Source of the DNA: Pseudaestuariivita atlantica
Lineage (GTDB): Bacteria; Pseudomonadota; Alphaproteobacteria; Rhodobacterales; Rhodobacteraceae
Length of the DNA stretch: 64,000 nt
Reading direction: 5' to 3'
NCBI RefSeq assembly: GCF_001205715.1
Contig: NZ_AQQZ01000005.1
Location: 234,983 to 298,982, forward strand
Both the position numbers and the translations under genes were made by a program. Below the pieces are notes generated by a model, which worked only from the letters and a program-made list of their open reading frames with translations, made no database searches and had not been told where the DNA came from. This document shows, piece by piece, positions 23,687 through 31,985 of this stretch; the stretch's first letter is position 1; every line of letters starts with the position of its first letter.

Positions 23687-25236
23687 TCAAGTTCTTCCCA
23701 AACGGCAAGGGCGCGGGTGCGGGTCCGGTTGGCTATCTCGTGGCAGAGCGCGTGCTGGCTTATGACGGCAACCGCGACCTGGTCCGCGATGCTGATGGCC
23801 AGCCCCAGACCGTGAAGCGCGATCCCTTGCCCGAGGTGTTGCGCGGTGACCCCAGTCGCACCGAGGCCCTGATTGACGCCAGCCGCCACCAGTGGACCTA
23901 CCGCGCGGGCGTGATCAGCTTTGCCGCCGAGGATGCGCCGAGCGAGGCGCAGCAGGCCGCAGTCATGGACGCCTTCGAAGAGTTGGCCTTCGCAGGGCTG
24001 GACGGCGAGCAGTACGACATGCTCTGGGTCCGTCATAGCCACGAGGACCGTGTTGAGCTGCACTTCTGCACCCCGCGTCTCGAGCTGACAACCGGGTGCA
24101 GCCTGAACATCGCGCCACCGGGTTACCAGGACGCCTATGACAGCCTGCGCGACCTGATGAACCAACGCTACGGCTGGGCCGATCCGATGGAACTGGAGCG
24201 CGCCCAGGAAGTCCGCGACACCATCGAGGCACCGACCCGCGCCCAAGGCCGCGACGAGCTCCATGCGTGGATCCTGGATCAGATATCGATGGGTCTGATC
24301 GAGGATCGCGCCAGTATGGTCGAGGCGCTCACCGACGCGGGTTTCGACCTGCCCCGCACGGGCAAAGCCTACCTGACCGCGCAAGACCCCGAGACCGGCG
24401 AACGCTGGCGCCTGAAAGGAGAGATTTTCCATGAAGACTGGCAAGCCGACCCGGCTGAGCGAGAAGCTGAACGCGGAGCTGGACACGATTCGCCAGGACT
24501 ACGCCGCCTCGATGGCATCCCAGCTGGAGAGCTTCAGGAACGATTTGACGGGTATTGCGAGCGACGCGCAGCGTACCATCGAGAGCGATACGCGCCACTT
24601 CCTGAACGAGAACAGGAGCTTGTTCGAGACGCGGACCGAACAGATCAGGCGCTGGCTGACGATCTCGCCCTGGGTGATCTCGGGGCTGATCGTGACGGGG
24701 ATCGCCTCGATGATGGCCGCGAGTTGGTTCTGGACGGCCCTGCTGACACGCTCGGAGATGGCGGAGCTGGGCCTGACGCGGATCGAGCAGGGGGAACAGA
24801 CCTGGCTGACGCTGGACCCGGACAGGACCGAGCTGAAGACCTGCACGCTGGCCGGGACGCCGGTCATCTGCATCAAGATCGAGGAGAGATGAATGACGAC
24901 GCCCCTGACAGCCTTGGAGCGCGACTTGCTCGCCTGCGTCGAGCGGTTGGTGACGGCCTGCGAAACCTCAGCCGCGGAATTGAGCGGCTTGGAAGCGCGC
25001 TCGACGAAGAGGCTGCAAGCCCAGTTGGATGGTATCGCGGGCTGCGCGACGCTGCTCATACGCTCGCAGATCGCGTCAATGCAGGCGTTGCGTGGCTTGC
25101 TGAGCGAAGAGGCCACCTACAACGCGCTGGACGCGAGGTTGAACGAGAGCTTGACCTTAGCGAAGGCCGCCGAAGAGAGGCTGAGACAGAGCTAGAGGTA
25201 CGGGATCGGGATATGGACCGGGGGCTGACGCATTGA
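23680..25236 (+). CDS. mobA: Relaxase/mobilization nuclease MobA
   Basis: A 518-residue relaxase. The N-terminal 200 residues carry the nuclease: the conserved start LIKFFPNGKGAGAGPVGYL and the histidine motif WVRHSHEDRVELHF near residue 115, which binds the metal. It would nick oriT and lead the strand into a helper conjugation channel. It begins with GTG. From about residue 250 the protein is highly charged and Asp/Gly-rich, exactly where two other genes are encoded in a different frame of the same DNA; the biased composition is probably a by-product of that overlap. This arrangement resembles ColE1 mbeA with nested mbeB and mbeD. Confidence 0.85.
   Translation: MLIKFFPNGKGAGAGPVGYLVAERVLAYDGNRDLVRDADGQPQTVKRDPLPEVLRGDPSRTEALIDASRHQWTYRAGVISFAAEDAPSEAQQAAVMDAFEELAFAGLDGEQYDMLWVRHSHEDRVELHFCTPRLELTTGCSLNIAPPGYQDAYDSLRDLMNQRYGWADPMELERAQEVRDTIEAPTRAQGRDELHAWILDQISMGLIEDRASMVEALTDAGFDLPRTGKAYLTAQDPETGERWRLKGEIFHEDWQADPAEREAERGAGHDSPGLRRLDGIPAGELQERFDGYCERRAAYHRERYAPLPEREQELVRDADRTDQALADDLALGDLGADRDGDRLDDGRELVLDGPADTLGDGGAGPDADRAGGTDLADAGPGQDRAEDLHAGRDAGHLHQDRGEMNDDAPDSLGARLARLRRAVGDGLRNLSRGIERLGSALDEEAASPVGWYRGLRDAAHTLADRVNAGVAWLAERRGHLQRAGREVERELDLSEGRRREAETELEVRDRDMDRGLTH
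24431..24892 (+). CDS. MobB/MbeB-like membrane mobilization protein nested in mobA
   Basis: A 153-residue protein wholly inside mobA in the +1 frame relative to it. It has its own ribosome-binding site (AAGGAGA at 24416-24422, 8 nt before ATG). The N-terminal 70 residues look like a coiled coil (LSEKLNAELDTIRQDYAASM). Residues about 77-105 are two closely spaced hydrophobic stretches (WLTISPWVISGLIVTGIASM, AASWFWTALL). The short C-terminal domain has two Cys. Position and architecture match MobB/MbeB-type proteins, which tether the relaxosome to the membrane. Sequence identity to them was not testable here. Confidence 0.7.
   Translation: MKTGKPTRLSEKLNAELDTIRQDYAASMASQLESFRNDLTGIASDAQRTIESDTRHFLNENRSLFETRTEQIRRWLTISPWVISGLIVTGIASMMAASWFWTALLTRSEMAELGLTRIEQGEQTWLTLDPDRTELKTCTLAGTPVICIKIEER
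24893..25195 (+). CDS. MbeD-like small mobilization protein nested in mobA
   Basis: A 100-residue, almost entirely helical protein (LTALERDLLACVERLVTACE). It begins directly after the preceding stop (TGA 24890-24892, ATG 24893), with GAGGAGAG upstream, in the same frame as the MobB-like gene and inside the 3' part of mobA. ColE1-type plasmids have MbeD in the same place, with roles in mobilization and entry exclusion. Assignment is by position and coiled-coil character only. Confidence 0.6.
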   Translation: MTTPLTALERDLLACVERLVTACETSAAELSGLEARSTKRLQAQLDGIAGCATLLIRSQIASMQALRGLLSEEATYNALDARLNESLTLAKAAEERLRQS

Positions 25237-25320
25237 AATGCTCTACCGTACTGCATACATATCAGATGGACGGAGCGCTCAGGGGTAGTCTAAGAAGTGG
25301 CGTGGAGCCGGGCTTCGGCA

Positions 25321-25350
25321 TTGACTTTTCCTTTGTTTTTAGCATATAAG
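25321..25350 (+). promoter_or_regulatory. Promoter-like sequence in the island
   Basis: TTGACT (25321-25326) and TATAAG (25345-25350) with an 18-bp spacer lie in an AT-rich stretch after mobA. No protein gene begins downstream on this strand before the terminator at 25521-25549, so it would drive a short RNA of about 190 nt. Confidence 0.5.
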
Positions 25351-25356
25351 CTTCTC

Positions 25357-25549
25357 AACAGCCTTATCCGGCGGAAAGCTCTAACCGTGATTCTGAGTTG
25401 AACGAGTTAGAGGGGACCGCGTAAGTGCCGCGCCAGCTATGATCAAAAAGCTGGATTGCTGCACTCGGCGATCGACTACGATGTAGTTGAATCCGTGGCA
25501 TGGAACTCAGAGTAATTCCAAACGGAGTATGGTTTCATACTCCGTTTTT
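25357..25549 (+). ncRNA. Candidate structured small RNA
   Basis: The 313-bp stretch between mobA and the next gene holds no credible protein gene but has a promoter-like sequence, a terminator, and a series of stems between them: CTCTAAC/GTTAGAG (25379-25385 with 25406-25412), CCAGCT/AGCTGG (25433-25438 with 25449-25454) and ACTAC/GTAGT (25475-25479 with 25483-25487). I match it to no known RNA family. It could regulate mobilization, serve the adjacent two-gene cassette, or be an unrelated transcript. Ends are estimates. Confidence 0.4.
25521..25549 (+). terminator. Strong terminator between mob region and reverse-strand cassette
   Basis: AACGGAGTATG (25521-25531) pairs perfectly with CATACTCCGTT (25536-25546) around a GTTT loop, followed on the plus strand by TTTC. 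It ends 1 bp before the stop of the reverse-strand gene and would also form a hairpin in that transcript. Confidence 0.8.
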
Positions 25550-26404
25550 CTATTTTTCAGGCAGCAAGTGATCATTTGGGAAAATATTGATGTAGCTTCG
25601 CTTCTCACCTTTCAAAGAGCGAACTGACCCAGACGAAGTCTTGAGATCAACCTTTAAAGTTGGCGATTTTGCAGCCGTTACGTCATAGTGAAAGCCAGGG
25701 AACAATGCGACGCCATAACGAAATCGACCGCATGCGAAAGCCTTGCCGCTAGTCCCAATTGGATGAGCAATACCGTGGCACTCATTGTCTTTGGCCGGCT
25801 TAAAGATCAACGCCTTGTCATCCTCATACCCACCGAGGGTCCTGTCTCGCGTCTGACGAAAGCGCATCCTCAATGACTTGATTTGTTTTGATAATTTTCC
25901 AACGTCCAGGTCATTGTACCAGTAAGTTTTGAGTTCGTTGGTAATAGACGAACTGAAATTTCGAAGTGGAAGGGGCAGCGGTGAAGTCTTTCTGTTTGCA
26001 TAAGCAGCGGTTGAGACCTCATGAAGCAATGGGCGAACTGCATTGATCCGATTCTCAACGTACTCCCTAGTCGGCCGCATCTTGTTTGCGAGAGACCTGG
26101 GAACCATTTCGACCCATGCAGAATGCCCAAATGCGCTCCAGACTTCGCGAAACTGATCAGCCTTCTCGGGCTCGTACAGCCATAGTGACAAGCGAGCTGG
26201 CTCGGAGTGGCTTTCAGCTTTCGCCAGTTCCTCCACAAGTGAATTCATTGCCAGCAAGATAGCAGGTTGTGTCGCGCCCACCTGCTTCTTTTTCACCGCT
26301 GGTGCGACAACACGAGCGCCCTCAATGCGAGCCCTTATTGAGCCGAGCTCCGTCGATAAGGCCGCATTCGCTCCGATAAAAACTATGTAGTGTTCAAGAC
26401 TCAC
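25550..26404 (-). CDS. Unrecognised protein, second gene of an AT-rich two-gene cassette
   Basis: A 284-residue soluble protein, beginning with GTG at 26404 and overlapping the upstream stop by 4 nt (GTGA). I do not recognise the family. There is no membrane segment or signal peptide. The sequence is mixed alpha/beta, with a Trp/Tyr-rich patch (TYWYNDLDVGKLSKQIKSLR) and a Lys/Ser-rich C-terminus ending in INIFPNDHLLPEK. The base composition is clearly more A+T-rich than the mob genes and the chromosome. Its position in an island beside a restriction-modification operon makes a defence role plausible; nothing in the sequence proves it. Confidence 0.7.
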   Translation of the reverse strand: MSLEHYIVFIGANAALSTELGSIRARIEGARVVAPAVKKKQVGATQPAILLAMNSLVEELAKAESHSEPARLSLWLYEPEKADQFREVWSAFGHSAWVEMVPRSLANKMRPTREYVENRINAVRPLLHEVSTAAYANRKTSPLPLPLRNFSSSITNELKTYWYNDLDVGKLSKQIKSLRMRFRQTRDRTLGGYEDDKALIFKPAKDNECHGIAHPIGTSGKAFACGRFRYGVALFPGFHYDVTAAKSPTLKVDLKTSSGSVRSLKGEKRSYINIFPNDHLLPEK

Positions 26405-27114
26405 TTCTTCGCGTTTAACTTAAAAAGGATGTCCAAAGGTATAGTGATTCGGGACAAGTCATCTTCTGACAAGCCCTCAAACACATTGAAGAAATCATCC
26501 AGCCGATCACCACCGCGTCGTCGAAGGTTCTTCTTGGGTGCTGAGAACGCTTCTTGCTGGAGAGAGTTCTTCTCCAACCAAGCGTTTATCGCTTCATGCG
26601 TCGCCGCAACACGCTCCGAAATGGTCGCCCCAACGAGGTCCTTTGTTAGGTCTTGCGGGGTGATTTCGTAACAACCCTCTTTCATTTCAGAAGCCTGCCC
26701 ATCAGAAACTTCGAATCCTGTGTCATCAAGACAAACAAAACGGGCCTCGCCGTCGATCGGCTTAATGAACGCATCCCAGAAGACCTGCTCATATGATCCC
26801 CATTTCTTATCGGAACCTGAGCCTACCTTCTTCGAAAACAAATTTTCGATCTGGTCAGGAACCGCAACGGATAATGGAACTGCACCGATCTTTTGAGGGA
26901 TTTCAGGATGCTGGACTACTCTGACTACAGGGTTTCGCCGAAGAAATTCGTGAAGGCCATCGGCAATAACCCTCTGGCTCTCGGGCACATCGTTCTTCAA
27001 CCTGAAGCCAAGGTTACTCAAGTAGCATGCGGAACCTTGCTCGTCCCAGTGCTGCTGCACGAAGTCTTCTATGAACTTCGAAGTTTCAGCTTCCGCGTCA
27101 TTTGGATCGGTCAT
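26401..27114 (-). CDS. Unrecognised protein, first gene of the AT-rich cassette (possible LOTUS-like domain)
   Basis: About 237 residues from the ATG at 27114 (MTDPNDAEAETSK); in-frame ATGs at 27120, 27126 and 27159 are alternatives. Residues about 25-80 (CYLSNLGFRLKNDVPES, ADGLHEFLRRNPVVRVV, PQKIGAVP) have the spacing of a winged-helix OST-HTH/LOTUS-type domain, an RNA-binding fold; this is pattern reading and needs a profile search. The C-terminal half is acidic with a basic patch KKNLRRRGGDRLDD. The gene is A+T-rich and translationally coupled to the following gene. The function is unknown. Confidence 0.65.
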   Translation of the reverse strand: MTDPNDAEAETSKFIEDFVQQHWDEQGSACYLSNLGFRLKNDVPESQRVIADGLHEFLRRNPVVRVVQHPEIPQKIGAVPLSVAVPDQIENLFSKKVGSGSDKKWGSYEQVFWDAFIKPIDGEARFVCLDDTGFEVSDGQASEMKEGCYEITPQDLTKDLVGATISERVAATHEAINAWLEKNSLQQEAFSAPKKNLRRRGGDRLDDFFNVFEGLSEDDLSRITIPLDILFKLNAKK

Positions 27115-27493
27115 GATCATTCCCATTCTTGTTCGTTGATCGACCGCCAATCGATCCATGGCTTTTTCCGCGTGCGTCTATGGTGCTACGTAAGTCTTTG
27201 CTGCACAAGGAATTTGCATTCGCACAAGTCACCTTCAGGCCGAATTTATGGAATCCATGTCGACGCGCGCGATTCAAGAAGATGCATTGCCACAATTGAC
27301 CTAGATTTCTTCTTCGACTGGTTGGGCGGTTGCACCTAGACCGCCAGCGGCGAACGTCGGGCTGGCCGCCTGGCAGCGCCTCAGGCCGCCGAGATGCATG
27401 AGGACGGATCATCGATTGAGTTTCAATAGGCGTCCCCGCAACGGACGAATCGGGAAACGAACGGGATTGCTCACGGGAGAGCCCAGTCATCGA
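27115..27493. other. Gene-poor junction inside the island
   Basis: This 379-bp stretch (334 bp if the upstream start at 27159 is used) separates the AT-rich cassette from the restriction-modification operon. Base composition changes inside it, from AT-rich near 27.2 kb to GC-rich near 27.35 kb. Short frames occur on both strands, but none has a convincing start or protein character. I see no transposase remnant or strong hairpin. It probably contains the cassette's promoter and marks a recombination junction. Confidence 0.5.
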
Positions 27494-28183
27494 TCAGGCG
27501 CTTTCTGCAACTTCGACAGCTTCAGAATTGACCTCAGAAATCCGGAACTTCTTGAGCTCCTCCGAGTATGAGTTCCGGTCAAAAATGAACAGAAGCTCAG
27601 ATGGCCTCACTTCCTTGCCGTTAATATAGATACGCCCTTCATCCTGATCGTAGGCTATCGATGTCGTCAGGTCCAAAGACTCGTTGAACGTGGCAAGCTC
27701 CAGGCGTTGTTCGATCATGTCGAAGCGCAGCTTTGTCAGGGTCAGGTCGATGTTGAACTTGTTAAAGGCGTGCCAGAGAAGGCTGATTACGCTCTCGAAA
27801 ATCGAGACGAAGATGCGGATATCCGTTTGTGACGGCAATTCCTGGCTATCGTGTTGGCCATGTCCTGCGATGCTGGTGCGGTTGCGGATTTCAGCCAAAG
27901 CGCCGACTATCCCGGACAAGTTGCCGGCAATCCCGTCATTTTCGAAGCCGCATGATGCCAGGGCCTGTTTGACGAGCTTGGGCAGCTTGAGGTCCTCATA
28001 GGGTTCTCCCCGCTCAGAGAGGATGTGCTTGCAGATGATCTCGATGACGCATTTGCAGTAGTCGATGGTTTCCGGTTCAAGGGTCTCCAACGCTGCTTCT
28101 GCCTTGTCGAGGGTCGTCGCCAGCCGCGTTAGCCCAAAGACCTTCTGAAAATCGTGCGCATATTCCAACGGCGATATGATCAC
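27494..28183 (-). CDS. Abortive-infection (Abi_C) / HEPN-type protein
   Basis: A 229-residue protein, last gene of the restriction operon, overlapping hsdS by 4 nt. Residues 40-110 resemble the Abi_C domain (DYCKCVIEIICKHILSERGE, then LSGIVGALAEIRNRTSIAGHG). Arg100, Asn101 and His108 reproduce the RN-x6-H form of the catalytic motif of HEPN ribonucleases. The C-terminal 100 residues form a separate beta-rich region (DEGRIYINGKEVRPSELLFI). HEPN/Abi proteins often cleave RNA to stop an infected cell growing. Coupling to hsdS suggests the restriction complex keeps it in check. Toxicity is an inference. Confidence 0.75.
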   Translation of the reverse strand: MIISPLEYAHDFQKVFGLTRLATTLDKAEAALETLEPETIDYCKCVIEIICKHILSERGEPYEDLKLPKLVKQALASCGFENDGIAGNLSGIVGALAEIRNRTSIAGHGQHDSQELPSQTDIRIFVSIFESVISLLWHAFNKFNIDLTLTKLRFDMIEQRLELATFNESLDLTTSIAYDQDEGRIYINGKEVRPSELLFIFDRNSYSEELKKFRISEVNSEAVEVAESA

Positions 28184-30474
28184 GCTGCGCCTCCCTCGCC
28201 TTGCGCGCTGAATAGCGCCTTCACTTCAAGCATTGCCGTTCCAACCGACATCTCAGTTAGCCCCAGCTTGTCGATCTTCGGGCGCCATTCGGAATCGCTG
28301 GCGATGTATTGGAGGATTTGCGCGGCGTCGGGCTCGATACCGTGCGCCTGTAGGTGCTCGATGGCATAATCGACGGTCGCGAGCGTCTCCCATTCTTCGT
28401 TCTTCTTGTAGCGGAAATGCTCGGCCACCCAGCGGGCCGGGGCAGCGTAGCCGTAGGTGTCAATCCATTCGCCTGCCTCGCCAACGTCTGGTCCCGGCAC
28501 ATGGCCGAAGCCGAAGCGGCCACGCGCTTCGCGCAGCCAGTTCTTCTGTTTGGCGATGGCGATGCCGCCGGAATACTTCATGGACGGGTTGTAAGGGCCT
28601 GCGGCCTTCTTGAGATAGGCCATCTCGTCCACATGCTCGCCCATCCTGCGGCGAGCGAAATAGACGGCCTTCTGCAGGCGGAAATTGCCGATTGGTTCGC
28701 CGCCAGCCTGGAAGAACGTGTTGACGATGGCTGCGACCAGCACGGCCTCTTGGAACTTGGTATCGACGCTCGGTGCCCGATCCGGGGCGGTTTGGACTCC
28801 CAGCTCAGGTCGCACAGGGCCTAGCGTGCTTTCCGTCTCAGGTCTCTCGGGTGTTTCCCGATTGGCCTGGTTCGTTGCGGCAACTTCGGACGCAGGCACT
28901 TGCAAGCCCACGGGTTCCACAGCGCCGCCGCCATCTGGGTCAGTCTCAGTCAGCGCATGGACAAGCGAGGCCATCAGCTCGGCGTTCAGCCGATCTCCTT
29001 CGCGCACCCGCTTCTCCAACCGGTCACATAGCAGCATAAGCCCATCGACCTTGGTCACAATGCGTTTCTGTTCAGCGAGGGGTGGAAGGACGATCTCCAG
29101 ATTGGCTACTTCCTTAGTGGAGATGTGTGGCACCCCTTTGCTTCTTCCCGGATCAATTTTGTCGATAAAATTCGCCGATTGCAGCCAGTAGCAAAAGTAA
29201 GCCCGGTCCAGGGCCAAAGGCTTTGGGCTAATCCGAGCGACTCGCTGTAGCAAAAGCGACGGCAGGTCATTTTCTGTAACTACCGCGAATTTCAAGCCGG
29301 TTGAGATTACCGGACGGTCCAAAGTAAGGACGACATCGCCCTCATTTAGCAGGAATCTTTCAAATTCACTTGTTCGCGTGGAGTCTAGAAATGCGGCCTC
29401 GGTCCAGTCGATTTGGCCGTGCCCAATGTTTATGTTTCGAACGAGCCGGATTCCCTTCTTCTCGAATTCGCTGCTCTTGAATGCGTATCCATTCTGGATA
29501 TCGCACACCTCTCCAACTTTGCACAAAGCAGCGTTGTCCGGCGCTGTTTCGGACTGTAATATCGCGCCCCGCAACGTCTTGATCGTCTCCAGATCGTCGA
29601 ACAGTTCGCCGAACCGGGGAGCGAAGAGGGACCAGCGGTTAGCAGTCTCTTCGGGTGTCTTGGCTTCGGTCAGGTGATGCAGGGCGGAGGCGGCGGCCGT
29701 GCGTTTCAGCCCGGTTTCTTCCGCCTGCCGTGCCTCTAGCTCGTCGCACAGCGCCATCAGCTCATCGACCTTGGCGACAATCCGCTTTTGCTCGGCAAGG
29801 GGTGGGAGTGGAATCGGGGCAGCGAAGAATTTGCCATCGTTGATGGCTGGATATGCAACTCCCATCATCTGGCCTTCGACATGCCGGACGAATTCAGGCG
29901 AACGAAGATAGTAGAAGACATACTCAGGGATGATGCCACCGAGCGGATGCACAACTGCAAAGGCAGTGCTTGCGATTGCTTCAGGCGCAAATTCGCGGTT
30001 CACAACCGCGATGTTCTTAAGATACGGTCTAACGGTCGAGTAGATGACCGAGCCGCGACTGATGAGCTTGCGAGCCCGAGACGGGGCGTCTTCGGGCTGT
30101 ATCAGTTTCAGACTTTGACCAATCTGACCTTTGAGGTTGTCGATTCCGCCAACATCTACGTACTGAAATGGCTTTTCAGGGACTTTTTGCCCCCAATCGC
30201 GGCTCATTCTACCGATTGCCGTCCAGACCCAGTTGCTAGGAACCTGGTAGATTGGATCGGGGATTGCGTATTTGACAATGCGTTTCTTGACGGCTGAATC
30301 TGCCTCGTTTTCGATTTCTTCGAGAATCGTTTTCGAATCCTCTTCAGAAGCATCCTGCGGCACGAGTTTGCCGCGCACTGCCAATCGCAGCACTAAATCA
30401 CGCAGTTTCTGGACCCCGCCGGGGCCACTTGCTAACGGAGCAAACTCTCTGAGAAAGGTCTCCCAATGCATCAT
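28180..30474 (-). CDS. hsdS: Type I restriction specificity subunit HsdS with C-terminal Panacea-like domain
   Basis: A 764-residue protein; typical HsdS is about 400-600. Two target-recognition domains (about residues 75-220 and 315-460) are each followed by the conserved region LPPLAEQKRIV (224-234 and 463-473) and a coiled helix. A low-complexity Pro/Glu/Thr linker (510-572) then joins an extra domain of about 190 residues. Its FRLQKAVYFARR (598-609) and AGPYNPSM pattern resemble the Panacea/SocA (DUF4065) antitoxin domain. HsdS chooses the DNA sequence for methylation and cleavage. The extra domain beside a HEPN-type gene suggests a second, antitoxin-like role. It overlaps hsdM by 4 nt upstream and the abi gene by 4 nt downstream. 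Confidence 0.88.
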   Translation of the reverse strand: MMHWETFLREFAPLASGPGGVQKLRDLVLRLAVRGKLVPQDASEEDSKTILEEIENEADSAVKKRIVKYAIPDPIYQVPSNWVWTAIGRMSRDWGQKVPEKPFQYVDVGGIDNLKGQIGQSLKLIQPEDAPSRARKLISRGSVIYSTVRPYLKNIAVVNREFAPEAIASTAFAVVHPLGGIIPEYVFYYLRSPEFVRHVEGQMMGVAYPAINDGKFFAAPIPLPPLAEQKRIVAKVDELMALCDELEARQAEETGLKRTAAASALHHLTEAKTPEETANRWSLFAPRFGELFDDLETIKTLRGAILQSETAPDNAALCKVGEVCDIQNGYAFKSSEFEKKGIRLVRNINIGHGQIDWTEAAFLDSTRTSEFERFLLNEGDVVLTLDRPVISTGLKFAVVTENDLPSLLLQRVARISPKPLALDRAYFCYWLQSANFIDKIDPGRSKGVPHISTKEVANLEIVLPPLAEQKRIVTKVDGLMLLCDRLEKRVREGDRLNAELMASLVHALTETDPDGGGAVEPVGLQVPASEVAATNQANRETPERPETESTLGPVRPELGVQTAPDRAPSVDTKFQEAVLVAAIVNTFFQAGGEPIGNFRLQKAVYFARRRMGEHVDEMAYLKKAAGPYNPSMKYSGGIAIAKQKNWLREARGRFGFGHVPGPDVGEAGEWIDTYGYAAPARWVAEHFRYKKNEEWETLATVDYAIEHLQAHGIEPDAAQILQYIASDSEWRPKIDKLGLTEMSVGTAMLEVKALFSAQGEGGAA

Positions 30475-31982
30475 GCAGCCGAAGTCTTGGTGAGCGCCTC
30501 AGCCAGAGCGGCTTTCAGCTTCTCTTGGGTGGCAACGAGTTGTTTGCGGTTCTCGGTCCAAGCTTCGAGCAACTCAGCCGGGTCTTTGTGCCCTTCCTCT
30601 TCCAGATGGGGGTTGGAAATGTCGAGGTTGAACCCATTGGCCTTGATATCTTCGACACTCACCTTCCAGGCACGGTCATTCACTTTGCGGCCGTCTCGCG
30701 TTTTCAGATCGCCCCACCAGGCCTTTTCGCTGCCGTCGCCCTCGAATTCCTCGATTCGCATCGGCTTGGTCTTTGAATAGCTCTTGTAGCCTTCTGGATA
30801 GGGGTGCTCATAGAACCAGACCTCGCTTGTCGGATTTTTCGGTTTCTTGTCTCCGTCGAGCTCGCATTTTTCAAAAAACAGCAGGTTCGTCTTGATGCCC
30901 GTATATGGGTTGAAGACGCCATTCGGCAGGCGGACGATGGTGTGCAGATTGCACTCCGTCATCAGCTTTTCCTTGATGCGCGTCTTAATGCCTTCGCCGA
31001 ACAGCGTGCCATCGGGCAGGACCACGGCAGCTCGCCCGCCTTCCTTCAACAATTCGATGATCAGAACCAGAAACAGGTCTGCCGTTTCACGGGTCTGGAA
31101 GGCCTGCGGCACGTTTTTCTCGATGCCATCCTCCTCCATGCCGCCAAAGGGCGGGTTGGTGACAATGATATCGACCTTGCCGCGCCACTTGTGGTCCTTG
31201 AGTGGCGTGGAGAGCGTGTTGTCATGCGCGATGTTGGTTGGGGCCTCGATACCGTGCAGCATCATATTGGTGACGCAGAGCAGATGCGGCAGCGCCTTCT
31301 TTTCCACGCCAAAGATGGTCTTCTGGACGGTCTCGGCATCATCAGTCGATTGCACGTAATGATCTGACTTGTGGTCCATCACATGGGCCAAAAATCCGCC
31401 CGTACCACACGCTGGATCAAGCACCATCTCGTCCAGCTTCGGGTCGAGCATATCGACCATGAACTGGGTGACTGCGCGGGGCGTGTAGAACTCACCAGCA
31501 TTGCCCGCGCTCTGCAGGTCTTTCAGGATTTGCTCGTAGACATCGCCAAAGGCATGCTTGTCGCCGGTGCTGTTGAAGTCAATCTCGTTGATCTTGTTGA
31601 TCACCTGCCGGATCAGGGTGCCGTTCTTCATGTAGTTGTAGGCATCCTCGAAGGCGGTTCGGATGACGATCGCGCGGTTGCGCTCCTCACCTTCAATCGG
31701 CAAGTTTTTCAGCTTCGGAAAAAGCTGGTTGTTGACGAAATCCAGCAGCGCATCACCTGTGATGCCTTCCGGGTCCGTCGCCCAAGTAGACCAGCGCAGT
31801 TGATCCGGGATCGGGGATTTGTAGTCGTCGCTAAGCAACATCAGCGACTCTTCCTGGTCGTCCAGGATTTTCAGGAAGAACATCCAGACCAGCTGACCGA
31901 TGCGCTGTGCGTCACCATCGACACCGGCATCCTTGCGCATGATGTCCTGGATGGACTTGATTACTCCCGATACATTCGACAC
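30471..31982 (-). CDS. hsdM: Type I restriction-modification DNA methyltransferase HsdM
   Basis: A 503-residue N6-adenine methyltransferase. The N-terminal helical HsdM domain (about 5-135) is followed by SAM motif I DPACGTGGF (189-197) and catalytic motif IV NPPFG (276-280). The late segment LPNGVFNPYTGIKTNLLFF is also typical. With HsdS it methylates host sites; with HsdR it forms the restriction complex. Three bases separate it from hsdR, and it overlaps hsdS by 4 nt. Its length and motifs show no defect. Confidence 0.95.
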   Translation of the reverse strand: MSNVSGVIKSIQDIMRKDAGVDGDAQRIGQLVWMFFLKILDDQEESLMLLSDDYKSPIPDQLRWSTWATDPEGITGDALLDFVNNQLFPKLKNLPIEGEERNRAIVIRTAFEDAYNYMKNGTLIRQVINKINEIDFNSTGDKHAFGDVYEQILKDLQSAGNAGEFYTPRAVTQFMVDMLDPKLDEMVLDPACGTGGFLAHVMDHKSDHYVQSTDDAETVQKTIFGVEKKALPHLLCVTNMMLHGIEAPTNIAHDNTLSTPLKDHKWRGKVDIIVTNPPFGGMEEDGIEKNVPQAFQTRETADLFLVLIIELLKEGGRAAVVLPDGTLFGEGIKTRIKEKLMTECNLHTIVRLPNGVFNPYTGIKTNLLFFEKCELDGDKKPKNPTSEVWFYEHPYPEGYKSYSKTKPMRIEEFEGDGSEKAWWGDLKTRDGRKVNDRAWKVSVEDIKANGFNLDISNPHLEEEGHKDPAELLEAWTENRKQLVATQEKLKAALAEALTKTSAA

Positions 31983-31985
31983 GCC

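Noticed and set aside
27098..27490. Possible 130-residue reverse-strand gene between the AT-rich cassette and the abi gene
   Set aside because: Arg/Ser-rich with no domain, crosses a change in base composition, and overlaps the start region of the neighbouring gene; likely non-coding.
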